NCBI GenBank assembly: GCA_963774195.1
Contig: CAVZDY010000001.1
Coordinates: 1,674,001-1,738,000, forward strand
Source of the DNA: Roseiarcus sp963774195
Lineage (GTDB): Bacteria > Pseudomonadota > Alphaproteobacteria > Rhizobiales > Beijerinckiaceae
Length of the DNA: 64,000 nucleotides
Direction of reading: 5' to 3'
In this document: piece after piece, positions 37,212 through 45,860 of the stretch
How positions within the stretch are numbered: the stretch's first letter is position 1
Layout of the letters: every line of letters starts with the position of its first letter
The notes under the pieces: generated by a model
What the model saw: the letters and a program-made list of their open reading frames with translations, nothing else
Databases searched by the model: none
Told to the model about the DNA's origin: nothing
Position numbers and translations under genes: made by a program

Positions 37212-38483
37212 ATGCCCATACTACTAGGGTGCATTGCGGACGATTTTACCGGCGCGACGGATCTCGCTGGGACGTTGGTGAAGCACGGGCTGCGAACCGT
37301 GCAGATCATCGACGATCCGCATAGCGAACGGCCGCCCGAGGACGCGGAAGCTGTCGTCGTCGCTCTGAAGTCGCGCACCAGCCCGGTCGAGCAGGCCGTA
37401 CGGGAATCGCGCTCCGCCTTGGCGTGGCTGCGCGCCGCAGGATGTCGACAATTCTATTTCAAATATTGCTCGACTTTCGATTCGACCGCAGACGGCAATA
37501 TCGGGCCAGTGGCGGAGGCGTTGATGGACGCCCTCGGCGCCGACTTCACGATCGCTTGCCCCGCCTTCCCAGACAATCGGCGCACGATCTACCAAGGTCA
37601 TCTCTTCGTCGGCGCGCAATTGCTCAGCGAGAGCAGCATGCGCCATCATCCCCTGACGCCGATGGGCGACGCCAACCTCGTCCGCGTGCTCGGCGCACAG
37701 GTGCAACGGCGCGTCGGATTGATTGATTTCGGGACGGTGCGCCAGGGCGTCGAGGCGATCAGGAAGCGCATCGGCTCGCTTCGGGAGGAGGGCGTCGGCC
37801 TCGCCGTCGCGGATGCGATCACCAACGAGGACCTCGAAACCTTGGGAACGGCGAGCGCTGACCTTGAGCTGCTGACGGGCGCGTCCGGCCTTGCGCTTGG
37901 CTTGCCCGAAAACTTTCGCCGCGCCGGCCTCGTCACCCGTGGGCTTGCGGCCGATGCACTGCCGAAAGTCGGCGGTCTACGCGCCGTCATCGCGGGAAGC
38001 TGCTCCGCCGCGACGCAAATGCAGGTCGCAGCGATGCAAGAGCGGCATCCGGCCTTGAGGCTCGACCTCGCCGCGCTTCAGCGCCCCGACGTCGTCGAGC
38101 GCGCGCTCGCCTGGGCGTCGGATCATCTCAAAAAAGAGCCCATACTGATTTATTCGACCGCCGCGCCGGAGGAAGTGAAGGCGATCCAGCGCGAATTGGG
38201 TGGGGGGAGCAGCGCCCTCATCGAGCATACCCTTGCCGAAATCGCACGTCGTCTCGTCGAAAGCCGGGGCGTGCGGCGGCTGATCGTCGCCGGCGGCGAG
38301 ACGTCTGGCGCCGTCGTCAAGGCCCTCGGGGTCAAACGTTTGCAGATCGGCTCCGAAATCGCCCCTGGCGTCCCCTGGACCGCCGCGACGGCGCGCGACG
38401 GCGGCGCGCTGGCGCTCGCCCTCAAATCCGGCAATTTCGGCGCGTCCGACTTCTTTTTGACCGCGTGGAGCGGACTGTCGTGA
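37212..38483 (+). CDS. otnK: 3-oxo-tetronate kinase (four-carbon acid sugar kinase family)
   Basis: A 423-residue kinase (old DUF1537 family). The N-terminal domain begins LLGCIADDFTGATDLAG, the hallmark substrate/nucleotide segment, followed by CRQFYFKYCSTFDSTADGNIG. The C-terminal domain has GSCSAATQMQVAAM and LIVAGGETSGAVVKAL with GSEIAPGVPW. It phosphorylates 3-oxo-tetronate at O4 using ATP. The stop overlaps the otnC start (TGATG), a typical OtnK-OtnC pairing. The substrate could be the threonate or erythronate series, depending on the dehydrogenase. Confidence 0.93.
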   Translation: MPILLGCIADDFTGATDLAGTLVKHGLRTVQIIDDPHSERPPEDAEAVVVALKSRTSPVEQAVRESRSALAWLRAAGCRQFYFKYCSTFDSTADGNIGPVAEALMDALGADFTIACPAFPDNRRTIYQGHLFVGAQLLSESSMRHHPLTPMGDANLVRVLGAQVQRRVGLIDFGTVRQGVEAIRKRIGSLREEGVGLAVADAITNEDLETLGTASADLELLTGASGLALGLPENFRRAGLVTRGLAADALPKVGGLRAVIAGSCSAATQMQVAAMQERHPALRLDLAALQRPDVVERALAWASDHLKKEPILIYSTAAPEEVKAIQRELGGGSSALIEHTLAEIARRLVESRGVRRLIVAGGETSGAVVKALGVKRLQIGSEIAPGVPWTAATARDGGALALALKSGNFGASDFFLTAWSGLS

Positions 38484-39187
38484 TGGGCCGGAACGAGAAT
38501 CGTCTGAGGGACGAAGTCTGCGCCTTCGGGCGCTCGCTTTTCGAGCGTGGACTGAGCGCGGGCAGCAGCGGCAATATCAGCGTCAGGACGGATGACGGTT
38601 GGTTGCTAACGCCGACAAATTCGAGTCTCGGACGATTGGATCCGGCCAGACTGTCGAAACTCGACTGGAACGGCAATCTGATCTCGGGGGATCCGCCGTC
38701 GAAGGAGGCGTTTCTGCATCGCGCCGTTTATAAAAGGCGCCGCGGCGCCGGCGCCATTGTGCATCTTCACGCAAGTCATGCGGCGGCCGTATCGTGTCTT
38801 TGCGGACTGGATCACGCGAGTTGCATCCCGCCGCTCACCCCTTACTTCGTCATGAAGATCGGCAAGCTGCCGCTGGTGCCCTATCACCGGCCGGGCGACC
38901 CGAAGCTCGCCGAAGCGATCGAGCAACTCGCCGGCGCGCACAATTCGCTGCTGTTGGCCAACCATGGGCCCGTCGTCTCCAGCCTCGACCTCGAATCCGC
39001 AGTCTATGCGATCGAGGAACTCGAGGAGACCGCCAAGCTTTTCCTGCTGCTACGCGGTTCGACCGCCCGTCCGCTCAACGACGAGCAGATTGCGGAGCTT
39101 TATTCCGCGTTCAAGCTCAACTTCCACGCCGATCCGGAACCGCAAGCCAACGTTGACGGGTCGGGCGCCTCGCCATTGAGAGAATGA
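38483..39187 (+). CDS. otnC: 3-oxo-tetronate 4-phosphate decarboxylase (class II aldolase family)
   Basis: A 234-residue class II aldolase/adducin-fold enzyme. SAGSSGNISVR is the phosphate-binding loop, KEAFLHRAVY holds the acidic catalytic residue, IVHLHASHAAAVS gives two zinc His ligands and LLANHGPVV the third. It decarboxylates 3-oxo-tetronate 4-phosphate to dihydroxyacetone phosphate. The ATG at 38483 overlaps the otnK stop; a longer upstream frame exists but lacks homology. The next gene overlaps its stop by four bases. Confidence 0.92.
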   Translation: MGRNENRLRDEVCAFGRSLFERGLSAGSSGNISVRTDDGWLLTPTNSSLGRLDPARLSKLDWNGNLISGDPPSKEAFLHRAVYKRRRGAGAIVHLHASHAAAVSCLCGLDHASCIPPLTPYFVMKIGKLPLVPYHRPGDPKLAEAIEQLAGAHNSLLLANHGPVVSSLDLESAVYAIEELEETAKLFLLLRGSTARPLNDEQIAELYSAFKLNFHADPEPQANVDGSGASPLRE

Positions 39188-39840
39188 TGACCAAGATTGC
39201 TTTAGTTCACGCCGTTCTAGCCGCCGCGCCTCCTGTCGAGGATGCTTTCAGGAAGCTGTGGCCTGAGACACGGCGCACCAATCTGCTCGACGACTCTCTT
39301 CCGGCGGATCGCGAAGCGGCAGGCCGCCTCACGCCGGAACTTTCGGCGCGCATCCGATCGTTGGCCGATTATGCGGCGGGGACCGACGTCGACGCGGTCC
39401 TATTCACCTGTTCCGCTTTTGGCGACGCCATCGACGCGGCGGCGCGCGCTCTGCCCATCCCCGTTTTGAAGCCCAACGAGCCGATGTTCGAGTTGGCGTT
39501 CGAAGCCGGCGCCCGGATCGGCATGTTGGCCACCTTCGCGCCGGCGGTGTCGTCGATGGAGGAGGAGTTCCGTGAGATGGCGCGGCGCCGTGGATCGTCG
39601 GCGAAGCTCGAGACACTAGTCGTGCCTGGCGCTCGCTCGGCGCTGCTCGCGGGGGACATCGCAGAGCACGACAAGCTCGTCGCCGAAGCCGCGCCCGCTT
39701 TGGCGCATTGCGACGCGGTGCTGCTCGCCCACTTCTCGACGGCGACGGCTGAAGAACGCGTGCAGGACAGAATCCCGCGCCCGGTTCTCGCCGCCCCCAG
39801 CAGCGCGGTCCGCAAACTGATGTCGATTTTGGGGCGGTGA
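39184..39840 (+). CDS. Aspartate/glutamate racemase-fold protein
   Basis: A 218-residue protein with the two-domain Asp/Glu racemase fold. The first catalytic cysteine is present (LFTCSAFGDAI, about residue 80). The second, normally in a GCTH-type motif, is replaced: AVLLAHFSTATAEERV has no Cys at that place. A classical two-base racemase reaction is therefore unlikely, and a maleate-isomerase- or decarboxylase-like reaction using one Cys is possible. It is translationally coupled to otnC and so probably belongs to the acid-sugar pathway, perhaps for substrate entry or proofreading. Confidence 0.8.
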   Translation: MMTKIALVHAVLAAAPPVEDAFRKLWPETRRTNLLDDSLPADREAAGRLTPELSARIRSLADYAAGTDVDAVLFTCSAFGDAIDAAARALPIPVLKPNEPMFELAFEAGARIGMLATFAPAVSSMEEEFREMARRRGSSAKLETLVVPGARSALLAGDIAEHDKLVAEAAPALAHCDAVLLAHFSTATAEERVQDRIPRPVLAAPSSAVRKLMSILGR

Positions 39841-39907
39841 CCCGCCCGCCGGGCGAAATCGCTCTGGAGACGTAGCGGACTGCGGCCTGCACGGCTAACA
39901 CAGTGAA

Positions 39908-40030
39908 ATGTCCGAGGAGATTTGGGACCCGGAAACGACCGAGGCTAGCGCGGACTTCTTGGTGGCGGACGCAGTCCCGAAAATGCTCGATCATAGGAAG
40001 CGATCCGGGGAAGACCTGCGGAAGGAATAG
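39908..40030 (+). CDS. Small ORF of 40 codons between the racemase and tpiA
   Basis: ATG at 39908 opens a frame reading MSEEIWDPETTEASADFLVA and ending DLRKE before TAG at 40028-40030. It is acidic then basic, without low-complexity bias. There is no strong ribosome-binding site. It could be a relic of a lost gene or a small protein; I recognise no family. Confidence 0.25.
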   Translation: MSEEIWDPETTEASADFLVADAVPKMLDHRKRSGEDLRKE

Positions 40031-40083
40031 ATTCTGAGGGCCGACCAGACAGCTGACCCGGCCATGCTTCATCTGTTGTCGAG

Positions 40084-40860
40084 GTGATCCAAATGCGCCG
40101 CAAGCTCGTGGCCGGGAACTGGAAAATGAATGGTCTTGCCTCGTCTCTCAGCGAGGTAGAGCTACTAGTCGCCGACCATCTTTCGCCCGAATGCCAGGTC
40201 CTCCTTTGTCCGCCCGCGACATTGATCGCGCGTATCGCGGAGGCAACGAAAGCAAGCTCTTTGTTGATCGGCGCGCAGGACTGCCACGCTCGCTCTTCCG
40301 GGGCTCACACCGGAGACATCTCCGCGGGTATGCTCGCCGATGCCGGCGCGAGCTACGTCATCCTCGGCCACTCGGAGCGACGGACCGATCATGGAGAGAC
40401 CGACGCGCTGGTTCGCGCCAAAGCCGAGGCAGCCCGCGCAGCAGGTCTCGTGGCATTGATCTGCGTTGGCGAGACCGAAGCTGAGCGCAACGCGGGGCGG
40501 GAACTCGACGTGATCGGCAGGCAGATTTGGGCCTCAATTCCTGATGCGGCAACCGGCGCCAACACCGCGATCGCTTATGAACCGGTATGGGCGATTGGCT
40601 CCGGTCGCACGCCAACTGTGGCTCAGATCGCTGCAGCGCATCGTTTTATCCGCGACACGCTCAAAGCGCGTTTCGGCGAAGAAAGCTCGCGCTTCCGGCT
40701 ACTGTACGGCGGCTCCGTCAAACCGACGAATGCCGCGCAGATCTTCGCCACTCCCGATGTCGATGGAGCTCTCGTTGGTGGAGCGTCTCTCAAAGCGATT
40801 GACTTTAAGGCTATCATTGCGGTGTTCGACCAGTTCCCGGAGGCCGCTCGAATTGCATAG
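40084..40860 (+). CDS. tpiA: Triose-phosphate isomerase
   Basis: A full-length TIM barrel of about 255 residues. The active-site residues are present: Asn and Lys in VAGNWKMNG, His in ILGHSERR, Glu in AYEPVWAIGSG, and the phosphate-binding LLYGGSVKP and GALVGGASL. A GTG at 40084 or the ATG at 40093 may be the start; the latter fits homologues better (MRRKLVAGNWK). It interconverts dihydroxyacetone phosphate and glyceraldehyde 3-phosphate, taking up the OtnC product. It is probably a second copy dedicated to this pathway, as in erythritol/tetritol clusters. Confidence 0.93.
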   Translation: MIQMRRKLVAGNWKMNGLASSLSEVELLVADHLSPECQVLLCPPATLIARIAEATKASSLLIGAQDCHARSSGAHTGDISAGMLADAGASYVILGHSERRTDHGETDALVRAKAEAARAAGLVALICVGETEAERNAGRELDVIGRQIWASIPDAATGANTAIAYEPVWAIGSGRTPTVAQIAAAHRFIRDTLKARFGEESSRFRLLYGGSVKPTNAAQIFATPDVDGALVGGASLKAIDFKAIIAVFDQFPEAARIA

Positions 40861-40904
40861 GCGGATCGGGGAGCGATGCTGGCGAATGTAAATCTCATTG
40901 GCGC

Positions 40905-41191
40905 CTTGGAGTGGGCCCCTCGGGGCGGACAGAGGAGGACTTAACATTTGACCGGCAGGCTGGGCTTTCGAAAGACGAAAGCTCATGGCCAAGCATCGAT
41001 CCCGCAGCATCGAATTTAAGCGTCAGATCGCGCAGGAGTATCTGGCTGGCGAAACGCTCCACGGCGTGGAAAAGCGCCACGATATCTCGCGCAACCTGAT
41101 CCGCGTCTGGGTCGAACGGTACCAGTCCGGCGCCTTCGACGAGGACGCTACTGCGGCCGACCTTCTTGCGCAATACGAGGCGCGGATCGCC
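40905..41191 (+). mobile_element. Truncated IS3-family element (leader and orfA start)
   Basis: After the GTGGGCCCCTCGGGGCGGAC leader the frame from ATG 40985 reads MAKHRSRSIEFKRQIAQEYL, GETLHGVEKRHDISRNLIR and WVERYQSGAFDEDA to QYEARIA near 41191. That is the helix-turn-helix protein (orfA) of IS3-type elements. Homology stops abruptly at about 41191 and orfB with the DDE domain is absent. Confidence 0.7.
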
Positions 41192-41286
41192 GCCAACAGC
41201 GCCGGGGGCCTTGCCACATCATCGAATCCGCAAACTCAGCCTTATCAAGTCGGCTCGCCTATTGCCGACCAACTTGGCGGTGGCGG

Positions 41287-41607
41287 TCAGTTGCGCGAGT
41301 TTGCGGAAAAGCCCGGCAGATCGCCGGTCACCTCGACTGTGGCGACGCCAGCCGTTGAACCGAGCGTCTCTTCAGAAAACTTCAGATTGAGCAGATGGCC
41401 CTCGTCGGTGAGCAATTGGACCCCGCGCCGACCGAAGACGGTCTTGAGGTCAATGGATTCCAGGCTGATCTCCCCCGAGCTTGTCACGGCCCCCGTCGAT
41501 CTCATGAAACCCTCGAACTCGTATGAGGCGCGCGCGACCGTCTCGCCATCGCATGTCAAAAGCCCCATGCCAGCAATTCGGCCGAGATATCGCATGTTCA
41601 ATCTCAC
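41287..41607 (-). CDS. Hypothetical protein (106 aa)
   Basis: The frame starts MRLNMRYLGRIAGMGLLTCD and continues GETVARASYEFEGFM, TSSGEISLESIDLK, GVQLLTDEGHLLNLKF and VEVTGDLPGF. It looks like a small beta-rich protein and appears complete. It follows two other small minus-strand genes with short gaps (17 and 1 bases), suggesting a small operon. I do not recognise a named family; similar conserved hypothetical proteins occur in rhizobial-type genomes. Confidence 0.65.
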   Translation of the reverse strand: MRLNMRYLGRIAGMGLLTCDGETVARASYEFEGFMRSTGAVTSSGEISLESIDLKTVFGRRGVQLLTDEGHLLNLKFSEETLGSTAGVATVEVTGDLPGFSANSRN

Positions 41608-41624
41608 TTTGGGGGCGAGGCGTC

Positions 41625-41891
41625 TTATGCGCCCCGGTGATCGGCTGCGTGCGCAGCGTCGAGTTCGTCCGCATCGACAACGAACACTTGATTTGGACCG
41701 CCGGACGCCAACAACGCCGGAGTGTGCAGCATCGTCGCCGTTCGTCTGAAGGCGAGGAAGGAGAGGCCCGGTATCTCTTCCTCATCGACAACGACGCGAT
41801 ACGTTCCCGCCGACAACGGACGATCGACCGCGGCCAAAGCAAACGGTCGACGAAACGCCAACGTTGTCTCCTTGCTCCGCGTCACCATCAC
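41625..41891 (-). CDS. Hypothetical protein (88 aa)
   Basis: A GTG start at 41891 (or ATG two bases from the previous stop, at 41888) opens MVTRSKETTLAFRRPFAL, AVDRPLSAGTYRVVVDEEEI and LSFLAFRRTATMLHTPAL. The layout, with a strand-turn-strand core and LSAGTYRVVVDEE, looks like a conserved small beta protein. It is the middle gene of a three-gene minus-strand group. Function is unknown. Confidence 0.65.
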   Translation of the reverse strand: MMVTRSKETTLAFRRPFALAAVDRPLSAGTYRVVVDEEEIPGLSFLAFRRTATMLHTPALLASGGPNQVFVVDADELDAAHAADHRGA

Positions 41892-41892
41892 A

Positions 41893-42030
41893 TCAGCCGT
41901 TCCGTTTTGGCGCGTTCGTCACGGCTGGTGCGTTCTTCACGGCGAAGGGCGAAGTCGGCGGCACAAGAGTCGGTTTGGGCGCCTTCGGCTTCCGAGCCTC
42001 CCGATTGCCGCGCCGTTGTCCCTTGGCCAT
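41893..42030 (-). CDS. Small basic Lys/Pro-rich protein (45 aa)
   Basis: The frame runs from ATG 42030 to TGA 41893. It begins MAKGQRRGNREARKPKAPKP and continues TLVPPTSPFAV. A GGGAGAG site lies six bases before the ATG. Short proteins beginning MAKGQ-R-NRE-KKPK are common in rhizobial and related genomes as conserved hypotheticals. It is very basic and probably disordered, so nucleic-acid binding is possible. It leads the three-gene group and is divergent from the transglutaminase gene. Confidence 0.65.
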   Translation of the reverse strand: MAKGQRRGNREARKPKAPKPTLVPPTSPFAVKNAPAVTNAPKRNG

Positions 42031-42320
42031 TTTTCTCTCCCGTCAATGGAGCGTCTGCCAAAATTGAGCGCCGCATACGCACAAGATATAGATAGAAATA
42101 CTGGCGCTACAAGGCTGCGCATGCGCAGAAGTCGTAAGCACATTGGCGATTCTCATTCGCGAGTCGCCTTGAGACACTCCAGAGAATATTTAGTCGCTGT
42201 AGAAGCCATCAAGATCCGCGCAAAGACCTTGTGGCGCCGACGAGGCGTCGAATTCGCTTCAAGTTTGCGTCGCTGCGTTGTTTGGACGATATCTCTCGCG
42301 GTCGGCGAAAGGAACACCCG

Positions 42321-43265
42321 ATGATCGCCCTCGAAGTACGTCATCGCACCACTTACCGATATCTTGCGCCGGTCGATCTCGGTCCGCACCGGTTGATGCT
42401 TCGCCCGCGCGAGAACCGCGACCTGCGCCTGATCTCAAGCGCGCTGACGGTTGCGCCATCGGCGCACCTCACCTGGGCGCATGACGTCTTCGGCAATTCC
42501 GTGGCCACCGCCACGTTCCAGGGCGCCACGGACAATCTCGTCATCGAAAGCGTCGTGGAACTACAGCTCTTCGGATCGGCTTGGCCGGTATTCGACATCG
42601 CGGCCTCAGCGATCGTCTATCCCTTTCGCTATTCCGACGACGAATGGACGGACCTTGGCGCCCTGACCGTCCGCCAACATTTGGACCCGTCGGGACGATT
42701 GGAGCAATGGGCGCGGGGGTTCATCCGCGGCAAGCAGACGGATACGCTGGCGCTGCTCAAGGATCTCAGCGCCGGCGTCTCGGGATGGATCAAATATCAG
42801 AGCCGCGAGGACGAAGGGACGCAGTCGCCCGTCCAGACACTTGATCGAGGTTGGGGCTCCTGCCGGGACTTCGCCGTGCTGCTCGTCGAGGCGGCGCGCT
42901 GCCTTGGATTCGGCGCGAGGATCGTCTCGGGCTACCTCTTCAATCCGGATCAATGCCTCGCGGGATCGTCATGCGAGGGATCGACGCACGCCTGGGTTGA
43001 GGTCTTCGTATCGGGGGCCGGCTGGATCAGTTTCGATCCGACGAACCAGAGCGTCGGCGGCTTCAAGCTCATCCCCGTCGCGGTCGGCCGCGACATCCGG
43101 CAAGTCATGCCGGTCACCGGCAGCTTTGTGGGTGATAGCGGCGCATTCGCGGGGATGACGGTCAAGGTGAGCGTAAACGAAACCACCGCACTCGCATCGG
43201 CCGCGGGCGAGAGCCGCGGATCGACTAAGATTGAAGAGCGGGACAACCCCGCGGGAACCACGTAG
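42321..43265 (+). CDS. Transglutaminase-like cysteine protease family protein
   Basis: A 314-residue protein with the bacterial transglutaminase N-terminal region (LEVRHRTTYRYLAPVDLGPHRLMLRPR split over about residues 3-30) followed by the papain-like core. The catalytic triad is visible as Cys in RGWGSCRDFAVLL (about 180), His in STHAWVEVF (about 222) and Asp in WISFDPTNQ (about 239). The ATG at 42321 has a GAAAGGA site. There is no signal peptide. These proteins cleave peptides or build amide bonds; next to small hypothetical genes the substrate is unknown. Confidence 0.9.
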   Translation: MIALEVRHRTTYRYLAPVDLGPHRLMLRPRENRDLRLISSALTVAPSAHLTWAHDVFGNSVATATFQGATDNLVIESVVELQLFGSAWPVFDIAASAIVYPFRYSDDEWTDLGALTVRQHLDPSGRLEQWARGFIRGKQTDTLALLKDLSAGVSGWIKYQSREDEGTQSPVQTLDRGWGSCRDFAVLLVEAARCLGFGARIVSGYLFNPDQCLAGSSCEGSTHAWVEVFVSGAGWISFDPTNQSVGGFKLIPVAVGRDIRQVMPVTGSFVGDSGAFAGMTVKVSVNETTALASAAGESRGSTKIEERDNPAGTT

Positions 43266-43337
43266 CTTCGCCCTCAACGCGGGCGGCCACGGCGCTGGCC
43301 GCCGCCTGCCGGGAAGGCAAGCCGCTGAGAGAATCCA

Positions 43338-44595
43338 ATGAGCACGACGCTCGAACGCCTGTGCGGCCAGACCATTATCGCCTTGTTTGTCATCGTCGCG
43401 CTGTCGGACGAGCCGGCGGGCGCGCAGACGACGACGGGCGAGCCTCCGCCGCAGGGCGTGACCGCTTGCGCTTTCGACGCGGAAAGTGGCGATACCAGCG
43501 AGCAGGGGCTCGCGGTGCGCGAGGCGCCGAGCGCCGCGGCGAGCGTGCTCGGATACGTTCCCAGGATCGAGGACAAGGAGAGGGGCTTTGTAGGGGCGAA
43601 CATTCACGTCCTCGGCGGCAAGGATGGCTGGTTTCTTATCGAAGGCGCGGGCGCCAAGGGGTGGGTCGACGGCCGATCTGTGACGACGCATCTCTATCGC
43701 GAGACGCTGAAGGCGGCCCCGAATGACGCCGCGCCGGACGTCGTCTATCTGCTCGCCGCCGACGCCGCCGGGGTTGCTGTCTATTCTCCCGACAAGGTTC
43801 CGGTCAGCCGCGTCTTCGGTTGTTCGGGGCGCTGGCTCGAAGTCGAGATCCGGCTTCCGGGGGCAAAGACCTTGACTGGAGAACCCGCGTCGGCGAATGG
43901 GATCGTGCGCGGTTGGACCGACAGAACCTGCACAGACCCAGACGTCGATAAGCAGTGTGAGCCACGGCAGTTCGACTATCCCTGGTCGCCGCTGCCATCC
44001 GGGATCACCGAATGCAGTTTCGTCGCTTTCAGCAACGACCCCGACCCTGCGGGACTGAACGTGCGCGCCGAACCGGACAGGAACGCGCGCATCCTGGGCC
44101 GCTTGCCCCCGCCGATTGATCCGCGGGGTGGCATTTTTTCCGGGGCTACGGTCATCGGCTACAAGAAGGGATGGTTTCTTATCGAGGGGGGATTTCAACG
44201 ACGATCCGGATCCTCGACGATCGAGACTGAAAGTGTATTCGGGCCGCGGCTGGGTTGTTGCCAGCCTGATGACGGCCCAGTTGTTGCGCCTGACGCTCAA
44301 ACTAGCGCCCGGCGGAGCCTTCGAGGACATCGTCAACCTTGAGGACATCACTGGCGAGGGTGTTCAGGATGGTTCTTTCGTGAGGCCCCGCCGCGTCCTG
44401 GCCTGTTCCGGCGATTGGGCGCATGTCGAGGTCGCGCTGCCCCGAGGCATGAAGCCGCTCGCAAAGACTGACGCGTCACGGGGCGCAGTCAGAGGATGGG
44501 CGAACGGATTTTGCAGTAGCGAAACTACGCCCTGCACATTGGACCACAGCACGCCATGGCCATGGTCTCCTCGCGCGCCCTTGCCGCCGGAGTGA
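43338..44595 (+). pseudogene. Secreted SH3-like domain protein, frameshifted
   Basis: A signal peptide (MSTTLERLCGQTIIALFVIV to PAGA) precedes two similar modules. Each contains a GLxVRExPSAxAxVLGxxP-like segment (GLAVREAPSAAASVLGYVP and GLNVRAEPDRNARILGRLP) and GKDGWFLIEGAGAKGW or KKGWFLIEGG, as in bacterial SH3 domains. In the second module the frame breaks at a six-G run (about 44185-44190). The other frame continues correctly with SGRGWVVASLMTAQLLRL to CSSETTPCTLDH and stops at 44595. A one-base change restores about 418 residues. It probably bound cell-wall components. Confidence 0.75.
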
Positions 44596-44599
44596 CGAT

Positions 44600-44830
44600 C
44601 GGGAGATGAACGTCGACGTGGACCGCAACGAGCAACTGGAGTTGCTGCCGCCAGCGCCCGAGGGTCAACCCGGTCTCGGCGTCGACAAGCCGGGCCAGGG
44701 AGCGTTCGCTCATCGCCAGGCGTTTCGCCCAGTGTGCGATCGCCGGGATTTGCGTGCAATGCACTAGCCATCCGCCGGATTTTCGGATGGTCGCTGACAG
44801 CGCTAGCCGAATCCACCCCAAGGACGTTCA
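44600..44830 (-). pseudogene. AraC-family DNA-binding domain relic
   Basis: Minus-strand frames read SDHPKIRRMASALHANPGDR, then in another frame AIAHWAKRLAMSERSLARLVDAETGLTLGRWRQQ (given here in one piece only for its HTH core WAKRLAMSERSLARL). This is the first helix-turn-helix of AraC regulators. The effector domain and the second helix-turn-helix are missing and a frameshift lies near 44725. It is a relic. Confidence 0.55.
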
Positions 44831-45131
44831 TGTATTTGCGCAGCAGCTTTTCGCCGATATGCAGATCCTCGACGCCTGCGCAACGCTCGCCGCGTCCACG
44901 AACACGCCGAGGCGAGTCTCTCAAAGCGAGGAGGGACCTTTGTCGAGCAAGGCTGGTTCTGCGCCTCGCATTCATTCCAAGGGAACGCGTCGAGACGACG
45001 GTGACTCCCAATTGCGGCTCAAGGGATAACGCTTGCTGCCATCAGGTGCCAACCGATACTGCGACTTACAATCTATGAGACTGACCATCGGTCATTTGTC
45101 ACGCAGCGCCGACTCGTTAAGCTTGTCCAGA
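44831..45131. other. Spacer between the AraC relic and tetR
   Basis: About 300 bases. Minus-strand text (EKLLRKYMNVLGVDSA) may be further AraC-gene sequence, but no domain is recognised. No promoter or terminator was identified. Confidence 0.3.
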
Positions 45132-45752
45132 CTAACAGGCGGGTAGGGCGCCAATGTATCCGTAGACAGCGCGGAGGGCGCGGGCCTTGAGGTCGTCGCC
45201 GTCTGTCTCGCCACGCTCGCCGGCAGTGTCGGTGATCCCGCGCGTTATCGCCATCACATCGAAGGCCACCACATCTGCGCGCGCGTGCAGCTCGAGTCCG
45301 GTTCGCAGCAGCACCGAGCGCACGGCCGCGTGCATCGTGTGGATCGCCGTCCCGTCGCGCGTCGGATGAGGCAGGCGGCTCTCCGCGAGGTCGAGCAATC
45401 TCGCGAGCTTCGGACGGCGCATCTGGTGGCGCACGGCGGCGCCGATCATGCCCTCGAGCGCGCTGCGCCAGTCGGACAGCGCCGCGGCCTCCATCACCTC
45501 GGAGAACAATCCTGACGACTCCCTGGATATGAGCGCGATCGTGATCGCGTCCTTGCCGGGGAAGTATTGGTAGAGCGAGCCGATGCTGACGCCGGCTCGC
45601 CGGGCCACGGCGTTGGTCGTGTAACCCTCGAACCCGTTCTCCTCCAGAATGCGAGCCGCGCCTTCGAGGATCAGCCCGACCGTCCGGGCGGCGCGCGCCT
45701 GACTGGCCTGTTTCCTGGGCGCGAGCGGGCCATGGCGAAGTGATGCGGTCAT
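45132..45752 (-). CDS. TetR-family transcriptional regulator
   Basis: A 206-residue one-component repressor. The N-terminal helix-turn-helix reads ILEGAARILEENGFEGYTTNAVARR then AGVSIGSLYQYFPGKDAI, the classic TetR pattern. The C-terminal all-helical ligand domain follows from LISRESSGLF onwards. It is divergent from the inositol-monophosphatase-family gene at 45861 and shares an upstream gap of about 110 bases with it, so control of that gene is likely. The ligand is unknown. Confidence 0.9.
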   Translation of the reverse strand: MTASLRHGPLAPRKQASQARAARTVGLILEGAARILEENGFEGYTTNAVARRAGVSIGSLYQYFPGKDAITIALISRESSGLFSEVMEAAALSDWRSALEGMIGAAVRHQMRRPKLARLLDLAESRLPHPTRDGTAIHTMHAAVRSVLLRTGLELHARADVVAFDVMAITRGITDTAGERGETDGDDLKARALRAVYGYIGALPAC

Positions 45753-45860
45753 TCCGGAACGCGAGTTTGAGAGATGAGTGAAAGCTCATATTTTTACGGC
45801 GTCAAGTCAACCGAGACCGCCGCAGAACGCCGTGCGAGCGGCTCAGCCCAGGAGCTCCCG

